Assembly: GCA_017540605.1 (NCBI GenBank)
Contig: JAFYAS010000014.1
Span: 1 to 57,960 of the forward strand
Reading direction: 5' to 3'
DNA from: Lachnospiraceae bacterium
GTDB taxonomy: Bacteria > Bacillota > Clostridia > Lachnospirales > Lachnospiraceae
Length of the DNA stretch: 57,960 nt
Made by a program: the position numbers and the translations under genes. This document shows, piece after piece, positions 33,165 to 41,657 of this stretch; the stretch's first letter is position 1; the number at the start of each line of letters is the position of its first letter. The notes below the pieces were generated by a model. It saw only the letters and a list, made by a program, of their open reading frames with translations, did not search any database and was not told the DNA's origin.

Positions 33165-34154
33165 TTAAACCTCTGAAAGTCTCTTGTAACGGATGTTCTC
33201 TCCGTAAAATTCCAGCACCTCGTATCTGTCGATAAGCCTTGAGAAGATTCTTTCTGAATAAGTGTTCCTGATATCCTCCAAGGTCAGGTTCGTTGATATC
33301 ACAGTTGAAAGTCCCGCAACAAGCCTTTCGTTGATGCACTGGAAGATGTTGGGAAGAGTGATCTTTGTGATCTGCTCAGTTCCGAAATCATCGATGATCA
33401 ACAGCTCGCAGCTATAAACATAGTCGTAGATATCAGCATTTTCAAAGTGAATGTTCTTGTTCATCATAACATCCGGGATGATCTCATCAAAAAGTCTTGT
33501 AGAGGAAAGATACAGCACTGTCTTTCCTTTGTCAAGAACTGACTTGGCTATGCAGTTGGAAAGATAGGTTTTTCCAAGTCCTGAGCTTCCGCGAAGCAAG
33601 AGATTGGAGCTCTTCTTATCAAAGCTTTCCACAAAGTCCTTTGCTTTTTCGAGGTTCTCCTCCATTTGCTTTCTCGGCGTTTTAAGGTAGCTTCCAAACT
33701 CCTTATCCGAGTAGAATGAAATATCGAAATTTTCGAAATTCTCAACCTCTAAGGAACGCTTTATAAGAGATTGCTTGTAGAAGTAGTCGATGATACGCTG
33801 CTTTAAGCAAGCGCAGGGTTCGCCACCTATAAAGCCTGTGTCTTTACAAAGCTTACAGGTATAAACAGGCTCAAAAACATCGGGAGAATAACCATGTTCG
33901 GCAAGGAGTCTGTCTCGTTCCTCAAGCATATTCTTCATATAATCATCGAGACTTTCTATGGGATGATCGCTCCTTCCCATAAGCCTTGCCTTTGCATAGC
34001 CTATGGTAGAATCTGCCATATCATCATTCCAGACCTTAAGCTCGGGTATCTCTTTATATATCCTTTGCCTTTTTTCTTCGGTCAATATTTCATTTCTGCT
34101 TCTGATAAGCTCATACTCAGGCATGAACATATCGTATTTCGGTTTAGCCGACAC
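33165..34154 (-). CDS. DnaC/DnaI-type helicase loader ATPase
   Basis: A 329-aa AAA+ ATPase. An N-terminal helical region carries a zinc-type cluster (CKLCKDTG...CACLKQR), then Walker A LRGSSGLGKTYLSN (about residue 190) and Walker B ELLIIDDFGTE (about 252). It loads the replicative helicase in concert with a DnaD/DnaB-type protein, whose gene lies immediately upstream (18-bp gap). Confidence 0.9.
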   Translation of the reverse strand: MSAKPKYDMFMPEYELIRSRNEILTEEKRQRIYKEIPELKVWNDDMADSTIGYAKARLMGRSDHPIESLDDYMKNMLEERDRLLAEHGYSPDVFEPVYTCKLCKDTGFIGGEPCACLKQRIIDYFYKQSLIKRSLEVENFENFDISFYSDKEFGSYLKTPRKQMEENLEKAKDFVESFDKKSSNLLLRGSSGLGKTYLSNCIAKSVLDKGKTVLYLSSTRLFDEIIPDVMMNKNIHFENADIYDYVYSCELLIIDDFGTEQITKITLPNIFQCINERLVAGLSTVISTNLTLEDIRNTYSERIFSRLIDRYEVLEFYGENIRYKRLSEV

Positions 34155-34172
34155 TTATATATCCTCTCAAAA

Positions 34173-35339
34173 CTACGCTTTTATTCTTTTATTCATCAGG
34201 CTTATCACATCATCTGATTGACTTGTATCACTGTCTGATGAAGGGATGAAACCACCTGAAACCTTTCTCGCCTTGCTTGCACCTTGCTTTTCTCTAAACT
34301 CCCTGTCAAGGACATCGATATCAGACATGGTTTTTACATTCTGCTTATGCCAGCTCTCAAGTATCCCATTTACATAGGGGAAGTTGGCAGAGTCGGGCTT
34401 TTGAAGCATAGCGCGGTTGGCTGCCTCGAGTATGATGTTCTCGTCAAAGCCGAAGGTATTGCTCCAGGTATCAATGAACTGCTTTTCTATAGACGTGGCA
34501 GTAGATCTTCTGATACTTAAAGCCTTTAAAACGCTCTTATATAAAGGTGCGTTTGCGGGATAGGTTTCCTTTGCTGAACGCACATCCCTGATGCCTTCGT
34601 CAAACCAGTTGATAGCAACCTTTTCCATATAGCGCATTTGCTTTTTCCCGAGGGTCACACAGTACTCTACAAGATACTGGGTCAGATCATCGGAAAAGCC
34701 GAGATCGTCGTAAATGTAAAGCAGAGTGTTTAGATCAGCCTGAGTAAGCTGCTTTCCTGTGTACATTTCCACAGCATAGACAAGGTCTCCAAAGGCCTCG
34801 TCAGACTTGAATTCCTTGAGCTCTGAGGCTGTTCTTGTGTGCTTTTCAGGTCTTTCTGAAGGAGCATCGTCATCCTTATCTATTGGAGCAACAGCCTTTT
34901 TAGTTGCTTTCTTTTCATCGTAGATGTTTGTACCTATCTCGTGAACATCCTCTGATGCTCTGGTGCTTATGATCCTCTTTTTCTTATCCAGCTCCGATTG
35001 ATAAGCTGTAAGATCCGCAAAGAGATCCACGGATCGTTCCTCGGCAGTCATCACTGGTAATAGTGTGATACCGGTAAGTACCTTTCCGCTGTAGGTAAGC
35101 CTAAGCAGATCCTTTTTGATCCAATATTTTAAAGCAGCACAAAGCTCGCTTTCTTCAATATGAAATATCTCACAGAGCTCAGCGGTAGAAACCTCTTTTT
35201 CTGCCTGCATCAGTCTCAAAAGATACAGATATATCTTTATGTGTTCGCCGCTTGCTTCAGCGAGATAATTGTCAATGAACTTGTTGGAGACCGAGGTAAA
35301 GGTCTCGTTGTTTTTGTTTGTAATCTTTAGTTTTCCCAT
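34173..35339 (-). CDS. DnaD-domain replication initiation protein
   Basis: A 388-aa protein. The N-terminal about 110 residues form a winged-helix DnaB/DnaD N-domain, a charged linker follows, and a DnaD domain covers about 185-260 with the YxxxIxxNWxxxGI-like motif YMEKVAINWFDEGI. It is the first gene of a dnaD-dnaI-prs run. AAGGAT precedes the ATG. Confidence 0.9.
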   Translation of the reverse strand: MGKLKITNKNNETFTSVSNKFIDNYLAEASGEHIKIYLYLLRLMQAEKEVSTAELCEIFHIEESELCAALKYWIKKDLLRLTYSGKVLTGITLLPVMTAEERSVDLFADLTAYQSELDKKKRIISTRASEDVHEIGTNIYDEKKATKKAVAPIDKDDDAPSERPEKHTRTASELKEFKSDEAFGDLVYAVEMYTGKQLTQADLNTLLYIYDDLGFSDDLTQYLVEYCVTLGKKQMRYMEKVAINWFDEGIRDVRSAKETYPANAPLYKSVLKALSIRRSTATSIEKQFIDTWSNTFGFDENIILEAANRAMLQKPDSANFPYVNGILESWHKQNVKTMSDIDVLDREFREKQGASKARKVSGGFIPSSDSDTSQSDDVISLMNKRIKA

Positions 35340-35355
35340 CGTGCAAAATCCTTCT

Positions 35356-35402
35356 AAAACTGCATTCTGCCTTGCAAAAATCTATATGCAAAGTGCAGTT
35401 TT
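35356..35402 (-). promoter_or_regulatory. Structured 5' leader of the dnaD operon
   Basis: AAAACTGCA and TGCAGTTTT are perfect 9-bp arms, with an inner CTTTGCA/TGCAAGG pairing. It lies between a TATAAT at 35425-35420 (minus strand) and the dnaD start. A stem this close to the ribosome binding site could modulate translation. Confidence 0.55.
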
Positions 35403-35419
35403 CATCCTTCTGTGGGTGG

Positions 35420-35448
35420 ATTATAACACGGAATAAATGAAATGAAAA
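35420..35448 (-). promoter_or_regulatory. Candidate promoter of the dnaD-dnaI-prs operon
   Basis: On the minus strand a perfect TATAAT (35425-35420) is preceded at 17 bp by TTTTCA, a poor -35. Activity may need help from an activator. Confidence 0.4.
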
Positions 35449-35484
35449 TAGAACGGCTGTTTGCACTACATCTGTTCGGGCATT

Positions 35485-35600
35485 TGTGGAAAATGTGAAT
35501 TCTGTGAGGATTCACATAAACCTCAATGCATTATGGAAAAACAAATCCACCACCTGATAAAATGATATATACCGTATCGGGTGGTGGAAACTGTGGATAA
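35485..35600. other. DnaA box and a near-match flanking a hairpin
   Basis: TGTGGATAA at 35592-35600 is the exact complement of the DnaA box TTATCCACA, directly beside the murC stop. TGTGGAAAA at 35485-35493 differs at one base. An ATGTGAAT/ATTCACAT hairpin (35493-35517) lies between. Two sites are too few to call an origin. Confidence 0.4.
35534..35587 (-). terminator. Intrinsic terminator after murC
   Basis: The stem CCACCACC-TGATA with TATC-GGGTGGTGG (35547-35587) is followed on the minus strand by TTTGTTTTT. Confidence 0.85.
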
Positions 35601-36980
35601 CTACATTCCCAATAGCTCTTCGCCTATATTTACAACATCTCCGGCGCCCATAGTTATCAACAAATCATTTTTTTTGCAATTTTTTAATAAAAAGTTTTCT
35701 ATCTCATTGAAGGTAGGAAAATAGTGTGCATCCTTCCCTCTTTTTACCAGCTCGTCACGAAGCTCTGATGCATGTACGAGACCGGTATCCTTTTCTCTTG
35801 CCGCGTAGATATCAGCTAAGACAATGTGATCTGCAAGAGTCAGAGCATCAACGAATTCCCCAAACAAAGCCTTTGTCCTTGTGTAGGTGTGAGGCTGGAA
35901 AACAAGCCAGAGCTCATTTTTAACCATCCTTCTTGCGGCCTTTAGGGTTGCTTTGATCTCTGTGGGATGGTGAGCGTAGTCGTCGATCACTGTGACACCC
36001 ATTCTCTCGCCCTTTCTTTCAAAGCGTCTTTTGGCTCCTGCAAATGAAGAAAGACCGGCTACACAGGTATCAAAATCAATACCGTAGTGAATCGCTACAG
36101 CAATAGCTGAAAGAGCATTGGTCACATTGTGAACTCCGCCTACATTTAAGGAAACCCTGCCGAGTACCTCGCCCTTTCTGTTTGCGGTAAAGCTTATGTG
36201 GCCGTTTTCATCAGTTTCTATATCAGTAGGATAGTAATCATTCTTATGGGATTCGCCAAAGGTGATGATGCCGCAGTTAAGATCCTTTGTAACCTTTTCA
36301 AAGCTTTCCATATCTCCATTTATTACAAGGGTACCGGTGTCTTTAAGATTGCCGGCAAATGTATGGAAGCTTTCTACGATCTCATTTATATCCTTAAAGA
36401 AATCCAAATGGTCTGCATCCACATTTAATATGATAGAGGTATCCGGGAAAAACTTGTGATAGCTGTTGGTATATTCACAAGCCTCGGTAACAAAATAGTC
36501 CGAGTGACCTACACGGATATTTCCACCTATGGCATCAAGCATACCGCCAACGGATATGGTAGGATCTACATCAGCTTCTATAAATATATGAGAGAGCATA
36601 GAGGTGGTAGTAGTCTTTCCGTGGGTTCCCGATACGGCTACCGAGAATTTGTAGTTGTCCATGATCTGACCGAGAAGCTCTGCTCTTGTGAGCATAGGGA
36701 TATCCGCATCAACACAGGCCTTATATTCTTCATTATCCTGATGTATGGCAGCAGTATAAACAACCAGGTCGGGCTTGTCATCTATATTGGAAGCACGTTG
36801 TCCTACATATACGAAGGCGCCCATATCTTCAAGTGATCTTGTGATCTCTGAAGCCTTCATATCTGAGCCGGTGATCTTGAAGCCTTCCTTAATAAGAATC
36901 TCTGCAAGTCCGCTCATACTGATACCGCCTATTCCAATAAAATGAACATGGATAGGCTTAGTGAAATCTACCTTATACAT
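35601..36980 (-). CDS. murC: UDP-N-acetylmuramate-L-alanine ligase
   Basis: A 459-aa Mur ligase that adds L-Ala to UDP-MurNAc. The N-terminal Rossmann motif is GIGGISMSGLAEIL, the ATP loop SGTHGKTTTTSML (about residue 110), and the later Mur signature is DDYAHHPTE. It is a single-gene unit transcribed away from the ribosomal gene cluster. Confidence 0.97.
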   Translation of the reverse strand: MYKVDFTKPIHVHFIGIGGISMSGLAEILIKEGFKITGSDMKASEITRSLEDMGAFVYVGQRASNIDDKPDLVVYTAAIHQDNEEYKACVDADIPMLTRAELLGQIMDNYKFSVAVSGTHGKTTTTSMLSHIFIEADVDPTISVGGMLDAIGGNIRVGHSDYFVTEACEYTNSYHKFFPDTSIILNVDADHLDFFKDINEIVESFHTFAGNLKDTGTLVINGDMESFEKVTKDLNCGIITFGESHKNDYYPTDIETDENGHISFTANRKGEVLGRVSLNVGGVHNVTNALSAIAVAIHYGIDFDTCVAGLSSFAGAKRRFERKGERMGVTVIDDYAHHPTEIKATLKAARRMVKNELWLVFQPHTYTRTKALFGEFVDALTLADHIVLADIYAAREKDTGLVHASELRDELVKRGKDAHYFPTFNEIENFLLKNCKKNDLLITMGAGDVVNIGEELLGM

Positions 36981-36991
36981 AATATTTCTCC

Positions 36992-37020
36992 TTGACGCAT
37001 AGGCTGTTTTGTGTTATCCT
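36992..37020 (+). promoter_or_regulatory. Promoter for rpmG-secE-nusG-rplK-rplA
   Basis: TTGACG (36992-36997), 17-bp spacer, TATCCT (37015-37020). It is divergent from murC. The start would be near 37027. Confidence 0.5.
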
Positions 37021-37031
37021 AGACATTGCTT

Positions 37032-37051
37032 GGTGGCTTTGCCACCTTTTT
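37032..37051 (+). terminator. Small hairpin with T-run in the ribosomal operon leader
   Basis: GGTGGC-TTT-GCCACC is followed by five T residues. It lies only a few bases after the proposed start of transcription and about 100 bp before rpmG, so it could attenuate the operon or end transcripts entering from outside. Confidence 0.5.
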
Positions 37052-37146
37052 ATGTGCTGTAAAAAAAGCTCATAAAGCAGATTTTACCACACTTTGAAGG
37101 AATGTAAAGCCCCAAAAGCAAATTATTTTAATAGGAGGTGAAAGTT

Positions 37147-37296
37147 GTGCGCGTTAAGATCACATTGGCATGTACGGATTGTAAACAGCGTAACTACAAT
37201 CTGACTAAGGATAAGAAGACGCATCCTGACAGAATGGAAACAAAGAAGTATTGCAGATTCTGCAAGGCTCACACAATGCACAAGGAGACAAAGTAG
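37147..37296 (+). CDS. rpmG: Ribosomal protein bL33, zinc-binding type
   Basis: A 49-aa 50S ribosomal protein found by reading the frame directly. GTG start, with AGGAGGTG at 37134-37141. The sequence begins [17 protein letters not shown] and contains two CxxC pairs (CTDC and CRFC) that bind zinc. It precedes secE as in most Firmicutes. Confidence 0.96.
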   Translation: MRVKITLACTDCKQRNYNLTKDKKTHPDRMETKKYCRFCKAHTMHKETK

Positions 37297-37320
37297 TCGC
37301 GGTGTTTAGGAGGAAGAACG

Positions 37321-37521
37321 ATGGCTAAGGAAGAAGAAGCTACATTAAAGCGCGGATGGATACAAGGCGTAAAGTCAGAATTCCGCAAGATCATTTGGCC
37401 TGACAAGAACACCCTGACCAAGCAGACAACAGCCGTTATCATAGTAGCATTCATACTCGGATGCCTTATTGCGGCAATTGACTGGTTACTTCAGATCGGA
37501 CTTTCATTCATAGTAGGATAG
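37321..37521 (+). CDS. secE: Preprotein translocase subunit SecE
   Basis: A 66-aa single-span membrane subunit of the SecYEG channel. It has the typical KSEFRKIIWPDKNTL motif followed by one membrane segment to the C-terminus. TAGGAGGAAG precedes the ATG. Confidence 0.97.
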   Translation: MAKEEEATLKRGWIQGVKSEFRKIIWPDKNTLTKQTTAVIIVAFILGCLIAAIDWLLQIGLSFIVG

Positions 37522-37531
37522 GAGTGTGCAG

Positions 37532-38110
37532 ATGTCAGAGAACAAAGAAGAAGTATTAGGAAGCCCCATTCCGGAGAGCTTCAAGCAGGACGCTGATTCT
37601 GAGGCGAAATGGTATGTCGTTCACACTTATTCCGGTTATGAGAATAAGGTAAAAGCAGATATCGAGAAGACTATCGAGAACAGACATTTACAGAATCAGA
37701 TACTTGAGGTGGCAGTTCCCTTACAGGAAGTGGTAGAGGTAAAGAACGGATCAAGAAAGACCTCTACAAAGAAGATGTTTCCGGGATATGTACTGCTTCA
37801 TATGATCATGAATGACGGTACATGGTATGTCGTAAGAAATACCAGAGGTGTGACGGGCTTTGTGGGCCCCGGATCAAAACCGGTTCCTCTTACAGAGGAG
37901 GAGATGAAGAGCTTAGGCTTCAAGGCTCCTGAGGTTGAGATCGATCTCGATGCAGGTGATATGATCAAGGTTGTATCAGGTGCATGGGAGGGCACAGAAG
38001 GCAGCGTAAAGAGTATCAACAAGAAGAAACAGACAGTTACCATAGATGTGGACATCTTCGGAAGAGCCACAGAGGTAGAGATCGACTTTATCGATATTCA
38101 AAAAGCATAG
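37532..38110 (+). CDS. nusG: Transcription termination/antitermination factor NusG
   Basis: A 192-aa factor with the NGN domain (about 20-130: AKWYVVHTYSGYENKV, MFPGYVLL) and a C-terminal KOW domain (GDMIKVVSGAWEGTEG). ATG 37532 is chosen over GTG 37526 because ATAGGAG (37518-37524) is better spaced. Confidence 0.97.
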   Translation: MSENKEEVLGSPIPESFKQDADSEAKWYVVHTYSGYENKVKADIEKTIENRHLQNQILEVAVPLQEVVEVKNGSRKTSTKKMFPGYVLLHMIMNDGTWYVVRNTRGVTGFVGPGSKPVPLTEEEMKSLGFKAPEVEIDLDAGDMIKVVSGAWEGTEGSVKSINKKKQTVTIDVDIFGRATEVEIDFIDIQKA

Positions 38111-38174
38111 TTTTTAGGTGGGAGGGTTTCCATTTCCCCGCTTGACCACAATATTTTTTAGGAGGTACGCCAAA

Positions 38175-38600
38175 ATGGCTAAGAAAGTAGAAGGATATAT
38201 TAAATTACAGATTCCCGCAGGAAAGGCAACTCCGGCACCCCCTGTTGGTCCCGCACTCGGACAGCACGGTGTAAACATAGTTGCATTTACCAAGGAGTTC
38301 AATGCAAGAACAGCAGATCAGGGCGATATGATCATCCCCGTAGTAATCACTGTTTACGCTGACAAGAGCTTCAGCTTTATCACAAAGACTCCCCCTGCAG
38401 CAGTATTATTAAAGAAAGCTTGCAAGCTTGATCATGCTTCAGGAGAGCCCAACAAGAAGAAGGTTGCCAAGATCTCTAAGGCTGAGGTTCAGAAGATCGC
38501 AGAGCTTAAGATGCCGGATTTAAATGCCGCAAGTATCGAAGCTGCTATCAGTATGATTTCAGGAACAGCACGTTCAATGGGAATCGAGGTTGTTGACTAA
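38175..38600 (+). CDS. rplK: Ribosomal protein uL11
   Basis: A 141-aa 50S protein with [19 protein letters not shown] and the C-terminal rRNA-binding helix region. TTAGGAGG upstream supports ATG 38175; residues read before it in frame are the intergenic leader. That leader (38116-38174) begins GGTGGGAGGGTTTCC. Confidence 0.97.
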   Translation: MAKKVEGYIKLQIPAGKATPAPPVGPALGQHGVNIVAFTKEFNARTADQGDMIIPVVITVYADKSFSFITKTPPAAVLLKKACKLDHASGEPNKKKVAKISKAEVQKIAELKMPDLNAASIEAAISMISGTARSMGIEVVD

Positions 38601-38651
38601 TTAAGATAGTGGGAGGGTCGCTCCCGATAATACCACAGGAGGTTTAATAAA

Positions 38652-39344
38652 ATGAAAAAAGGTAAGAGATATGTTGAGGCTGCCAAGCTCGTAGACAGAA
38701 CAGCTACTTATGATGTAGCAGAGGCAGTTTCACTTGTTAAAAAATCAGCAAGCGCTAAGTTTGATGAGACCATCGAGGCTCACCTTCGTCTTGGCGTTGA
38801 CGGTCGTCATGCAGATCAGCAGGTTCGTGGTGCAGTAGTACTTCCCCACGGAACAGGTAAGACCATCAGAGTACTTGTATTTGCAAAGGGTGACAAGGTA
38901 GATGAGGCATTGGCAGCAGGCGCAGATTACGCAGGCGGTGAGGAGCTCATCCCCAAGATCCAGAATGAGAACTGGTTCGAGTTCGACGTAGTAGTTGCTA
39001 CTCCCGATATGATGGGTGTTGTAGGTCGTCTCGGTCGTGTGCTCGGTCCCAAGGGACTTATGCCCAACCCCAAGGCTGGTACAGTAACTATGGATGTTAC
39101 CAAGGCTGTAAATGATATCAAGGCCGGTAAGATTGAGTATCGTCTCGATAAAGCCAATATAATCCACGTGCCAATTGGAAAGGCTTCTTTCACAGAGGAG
39201 CAGTTAGCGGACAACTTTAATACACTTATAGATGCTGTTACAAAGGCTAAGCCTTCAGCAGCAAAGGGACAGTATTACAGAAGTGTTACCATTTCTTCAA
39301 CAATGGGTCCCGGTGTGAAGCTTAATACAACAAAGTTCGCATAA
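38652..39344 (+). CDS. rplA: Ribosomal protein uL1
   Basis: A 230-aa 50S protein. [20 protein letters not shown] is the L1 signature. The gap from rplK carries GTGGGAGGG like the rplK leader; L1 autoregulates this operon in other bacteria by binding its mRNA. It is the last ribosomal gene here: the usual rplJ and rplL do not follow. Confidence 0.97.
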   Translation: MKKGKRYVEAAKLVDRTATYDVAEAVSLVKKSASAKFDETIEAHLRLGVDGRHADQQVRGAVVLPHGTGKTIRVLVFAKGDKVDEALAAGADYAGGEELIPKIQNENWFEFDVVVATPDMMGVVGRLGRVLGPKGLMPNPKAGTVTMDVTKAVNDIKAGKIEYRLDKANIIHVPIGKASFTEEQLADNFNTLIDAVTKAKPSAAKGQYYRSVTISSTMGPGVKLNTTKFA

Positions 39345-39400
39345 AAAGAACGGATATAAATATGAAGCCCTGCGGAGCGATCTGCAGGGCTTTTTCACAT
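39345..39400 (+). terminator. Terminator inside a 56-bp repeat (copy 1)
   Basis: AAGCCCTGC (39365-39373) pairs with GCAGGGCTT, then T residues. The whole 56-bp stretch is identical to 53384-53439, and its terminator part to 54865-54899. It directly follows the rplA stop. Confidence 0.9.
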
Positions 39401-39735
39401 GATAAGGATGTTTTTGCCAAATATTTGAATGCACTTCGAAACCTATATGTTATAGAGGAATTGCCGGCTTGGAATCCCAACCTTAGAAGTAAGACGGCTA
39501 TCAGAACAAAAGAAACAAGACATTTTACAGATCCTTCTATCGGCGCGGCAGCATTGGGAATCACGCCGGAGGGGATATAAAGAAGGCGGCAGACAATCTA
39601 ATAAAGATTTTCAATGACATAGATAAAGAGAAGACCGGCAAACCGGCTTTCTTAATGGTTGTAACCAAAAATAAGATTGCGTATCAGATGGAAAATGGTG
39701 TATATGTTGTACCTCTTGCGTGTTTAAAGGATTGA
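39401..39735 (+). pseudogene. Remnant of DUF4143-type ATPase gene
   Basis: About 335 bp closely matching the 3' part of the intact ATPase gene (54328-54853). The N-terminal two thirds is missing. A second, internal loss of 193 bp lies at 39573-39578, where the six bases GGATAT seen at both ends in the intact gene (54498 and 54691) are fused to one copy. This shifts the frame and creates a stop. It cannot make a working ATPase. Confidence 0.9.
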
Positions 39736-39785
39736 GAGCGAAGAATGAAGAAGGCTTGCGGAGATGTCTGCAGGTTTTTGATTTT
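39735..39785 (+). repeat. Decayed copy of the ATPase-flanking terminator repeat
   Basis: GAGAGCGAAGAAT then GAAG, GGCTTGCGGAG, TCTGCAGG and TTTTT parallel 54851-54900 with several changes. It shows that the eroded cassette kept its right-hand border as well as the left. Confidence 0.65.
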
Positions 39786-40030
39786 ATAAACCTAATTTAT
39801 CCCGATATTTTCTTCCTACAGGAACCTTTTTATCAATTCCGGTTATTGATATTTCATCTTTGACTCTATCATAGGATATGGAAAAGTGTGTGTTTACGAT
39901 ATACCCCCGATGACACTGAACAAAGTGATCGGGGAGTATTTTTTTTACGTATTTGAGAGAGGTAGATTTTGAATGATAATCATTTTGGGCTGTATGCACA
40001 ATGATCTCTCTTAAACATGCTTCTATATTC
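39784..40030 (-). pseudogene. C-terminal remnant of a LytTR response regulator
   Basis: Encodes only the LytTR DNA-binding half (residues like NIEACLREIIVHTAQN, CHRGYIVNTHFS, VPVGRKYRDKL). It is most like the defective regulator at 52275-52625 and less like the intact one at 40946-41656. The receiver domain is missing and no start with a ribosome binding site is seen. Confidence 0.8.
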
Positions 40031-40920
40031 TTTATCCGACCAACTACGTATTTTTATTCGACAGTGCGCAATACATTGACTTAAAATCCAAGGGGGTAGA
40101 TACGGTTTATTTTATGCCCCTTGCAGCAAATGTGGAGAGGGTTGACGAAATTGCTTATGATCCCGAAAATGAGAAGAAATTTTCATGCGACGTTGCATTC
40201 GTAGGTTCTCTTTACAATGAGGAGCACAATTTCTTCGACAGGATGGACGACAAGTTGTCGGATTACGACAGAGGCTATCTTGAGGCCTTGATGGAAGCTC
40301 AGATGAAGGTTTACGGTTACTATTTCATCGAGGACGTTTTGAGAGGACAGGATATACTTGGTCGTGTGAAAAAGATACTTCCCTATAATATGGGACCAAG
40401 CTATTTTTGCACAGACGAATATTTGTGCGGTGATTCTTTTCTTGGAAGAAAGCTTACATCAAATGAACGTATCAGAATACTAAAGGAGCTTGGTAAGCGT
40501 TACAATACCAATGTTTATTCTACCGGAGACCTAAGTGATATCAAGGGCGTAAATGATATGGATGTGGTTGAGTATTTTGATGAGATGCCTCAGGCTTTTC
40601 GTTATGCGAAGATAAACTTGAATATCACATTACGCACCATCAGAAATGGTATTCCTCTACGCTGCTTTGATATCATGGGAGCGGGAGGTTTCCTTCTTAC
40701 CAACTATCAGTCTGATTTTAACGGAATGTTTGAAGAAGGCATTGAATATGTAAGCTATGAGAGCCACGAGGACATGTATGCCAAGATAGATTATTACCTT
40801 GCTCACGAAGATGAGAGAAAAGCTATTGCAAAGCATGGGCATGATACAGTGAAGCAGTATCACAATTATAATGTCCGGATAAAGGAGATGTTTGAGGTGT
40901 TAAAGAATGCTCGTAACTAA
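40030..40920 (+). pseudogene. Truncated CgeB/DUF3880-type glycosyltransferase
   Basis: The frame is open from about 40015 and reads LYPTNYVFLFDSAQYIDL and then GVDTVYFMPLAANVERV, continuing to a C-terminal glycosyltransferase 1-like domain (GIPLRCFDIMGAGGFLLTNY). The usual N-terminal half of the roughly 400-600-residue family is absent and there is no ribosome binding site before ATG 40114. The 5' end abuts the LytTR remnant, so it was cut during rearrangement. A short product from ATG 40114 (268 aa) is possible but unlikely to work. Confidence 0.7.
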
Positions 40921-40945
40921 CAGTTACGGATCGTAATGACAGAGC

Positions 40946-41656
40946 TTAGGTGTTGCTGAAAGAGTGTTTATATTTCCTGCCAACAGGTATTCTTCTATTG
41001 ACCCCTTTAAGTGATAAGGTATTGTCTACAGCATTATATTGAAATGAAATATGGGTGTTGACAACAAATGACTTGTGGCATTTTACAAAAAATGATGGTA
41101 ACATCGAAAGTACATTCTTGAGACTTTCGGATTTTGAAATATAGTCATTATCCATTGTATGTATCTTGAGATTATGCCCGTACACCTCGATATATATTAT
41201 TTCTTTAACGATCAAAAATAGTCTTGAATCGTTCATTCCTTTGATATTCAGGATTGCCGGTGTCGGTTCCGGCATAGAAAACATTTTTTTGACAACATTA
41301 ATAACCGTCTCGTCAGAAAAGGGCTTATCTATAAATTCATAGCAATGAGTTTCTTTGTATGCTTCGAGTGCCCTTTCGGAGACAGAAGAGATATAGATGA
41401 TGGGTATAAATTCGTATTCGGGATAGCATCTGACATATCTTGCGAAGTCGAGACCATCTTTCATTTCAGGGCCTCCTCCCAGGTCTATATCAAGAATAAA
41501 AAGAGAAACTTCAGACATGTTATCAAATAAGTCTTTTGCTTCATTGAAGCTGGTAGCAGTATATACATTACAGCTCTCATATTCCTTATTTATGATCTTT
41601 TTTAATCTTGCTGACTGGATAGAGTCATCTTCCAACACAAGTATAGTCTTATTCAT
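40946..41656 (-). CDS. LytTR-family response regulator (AgrA-like), circuit A
   Basis: A 236-aa regulator. The receiver spans 1 to about 125 (LVLEDDSIQ; phospho-acceptor Asp in LFILDIDLGGG; Lys in FIDKPF). The LytTR domain spans about 140-235 (CHKSFVVNTHIS, IPVGRKY). It is the intact reference for the two broken copies in this window. It starts one base after the kinase stop, with GGAGGT inside the kinase end. Probable targets are the GTCGTTTGTGC direct repeats before agrB. Confidence 0.92.
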   Translation of the reverse strand: MNKTILVLEDDSIQSARLKKIINKEYESCNVYTATSFNEAKDLFDNMSEVSLFILDIDLGGGPEMKDGLDFARYVRCYPEYEFIPIIYISSVSERALEAYKETHCYEFIDKPFSDETVINVVKKMFSMPEPTPAILNIKGMNDSRLFLIVKEIIYIEVYGHNLKIHTMDNDYISKSESLKNVLSMLPSFFVKCHKSFVVNTHISFQYNAVDNTLSLKGVNRRIPVGRKYKHSFSNT

Positions 41657-41657
41657 G

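Noticed and set aside
35340-35600. Chromosomal origin of replication
   Set aside because: Only one perfect DnaA box, no AT-rich unwinding region with multiple boxes, and no dnaA or dnaN nearby.
38745-39167. 140-codon minus-strand frame inside rplA
   Set aside because: Shadow of the conserved L1 gene.
40114-40920. Intact glycosyltransferase starting at ATG 40114
   Set aside because: Family-like residues continue in frame upstream of the ATG, no ribosome binding site precedes it, and the N-terminal half of the family is missing; treated as truncated.
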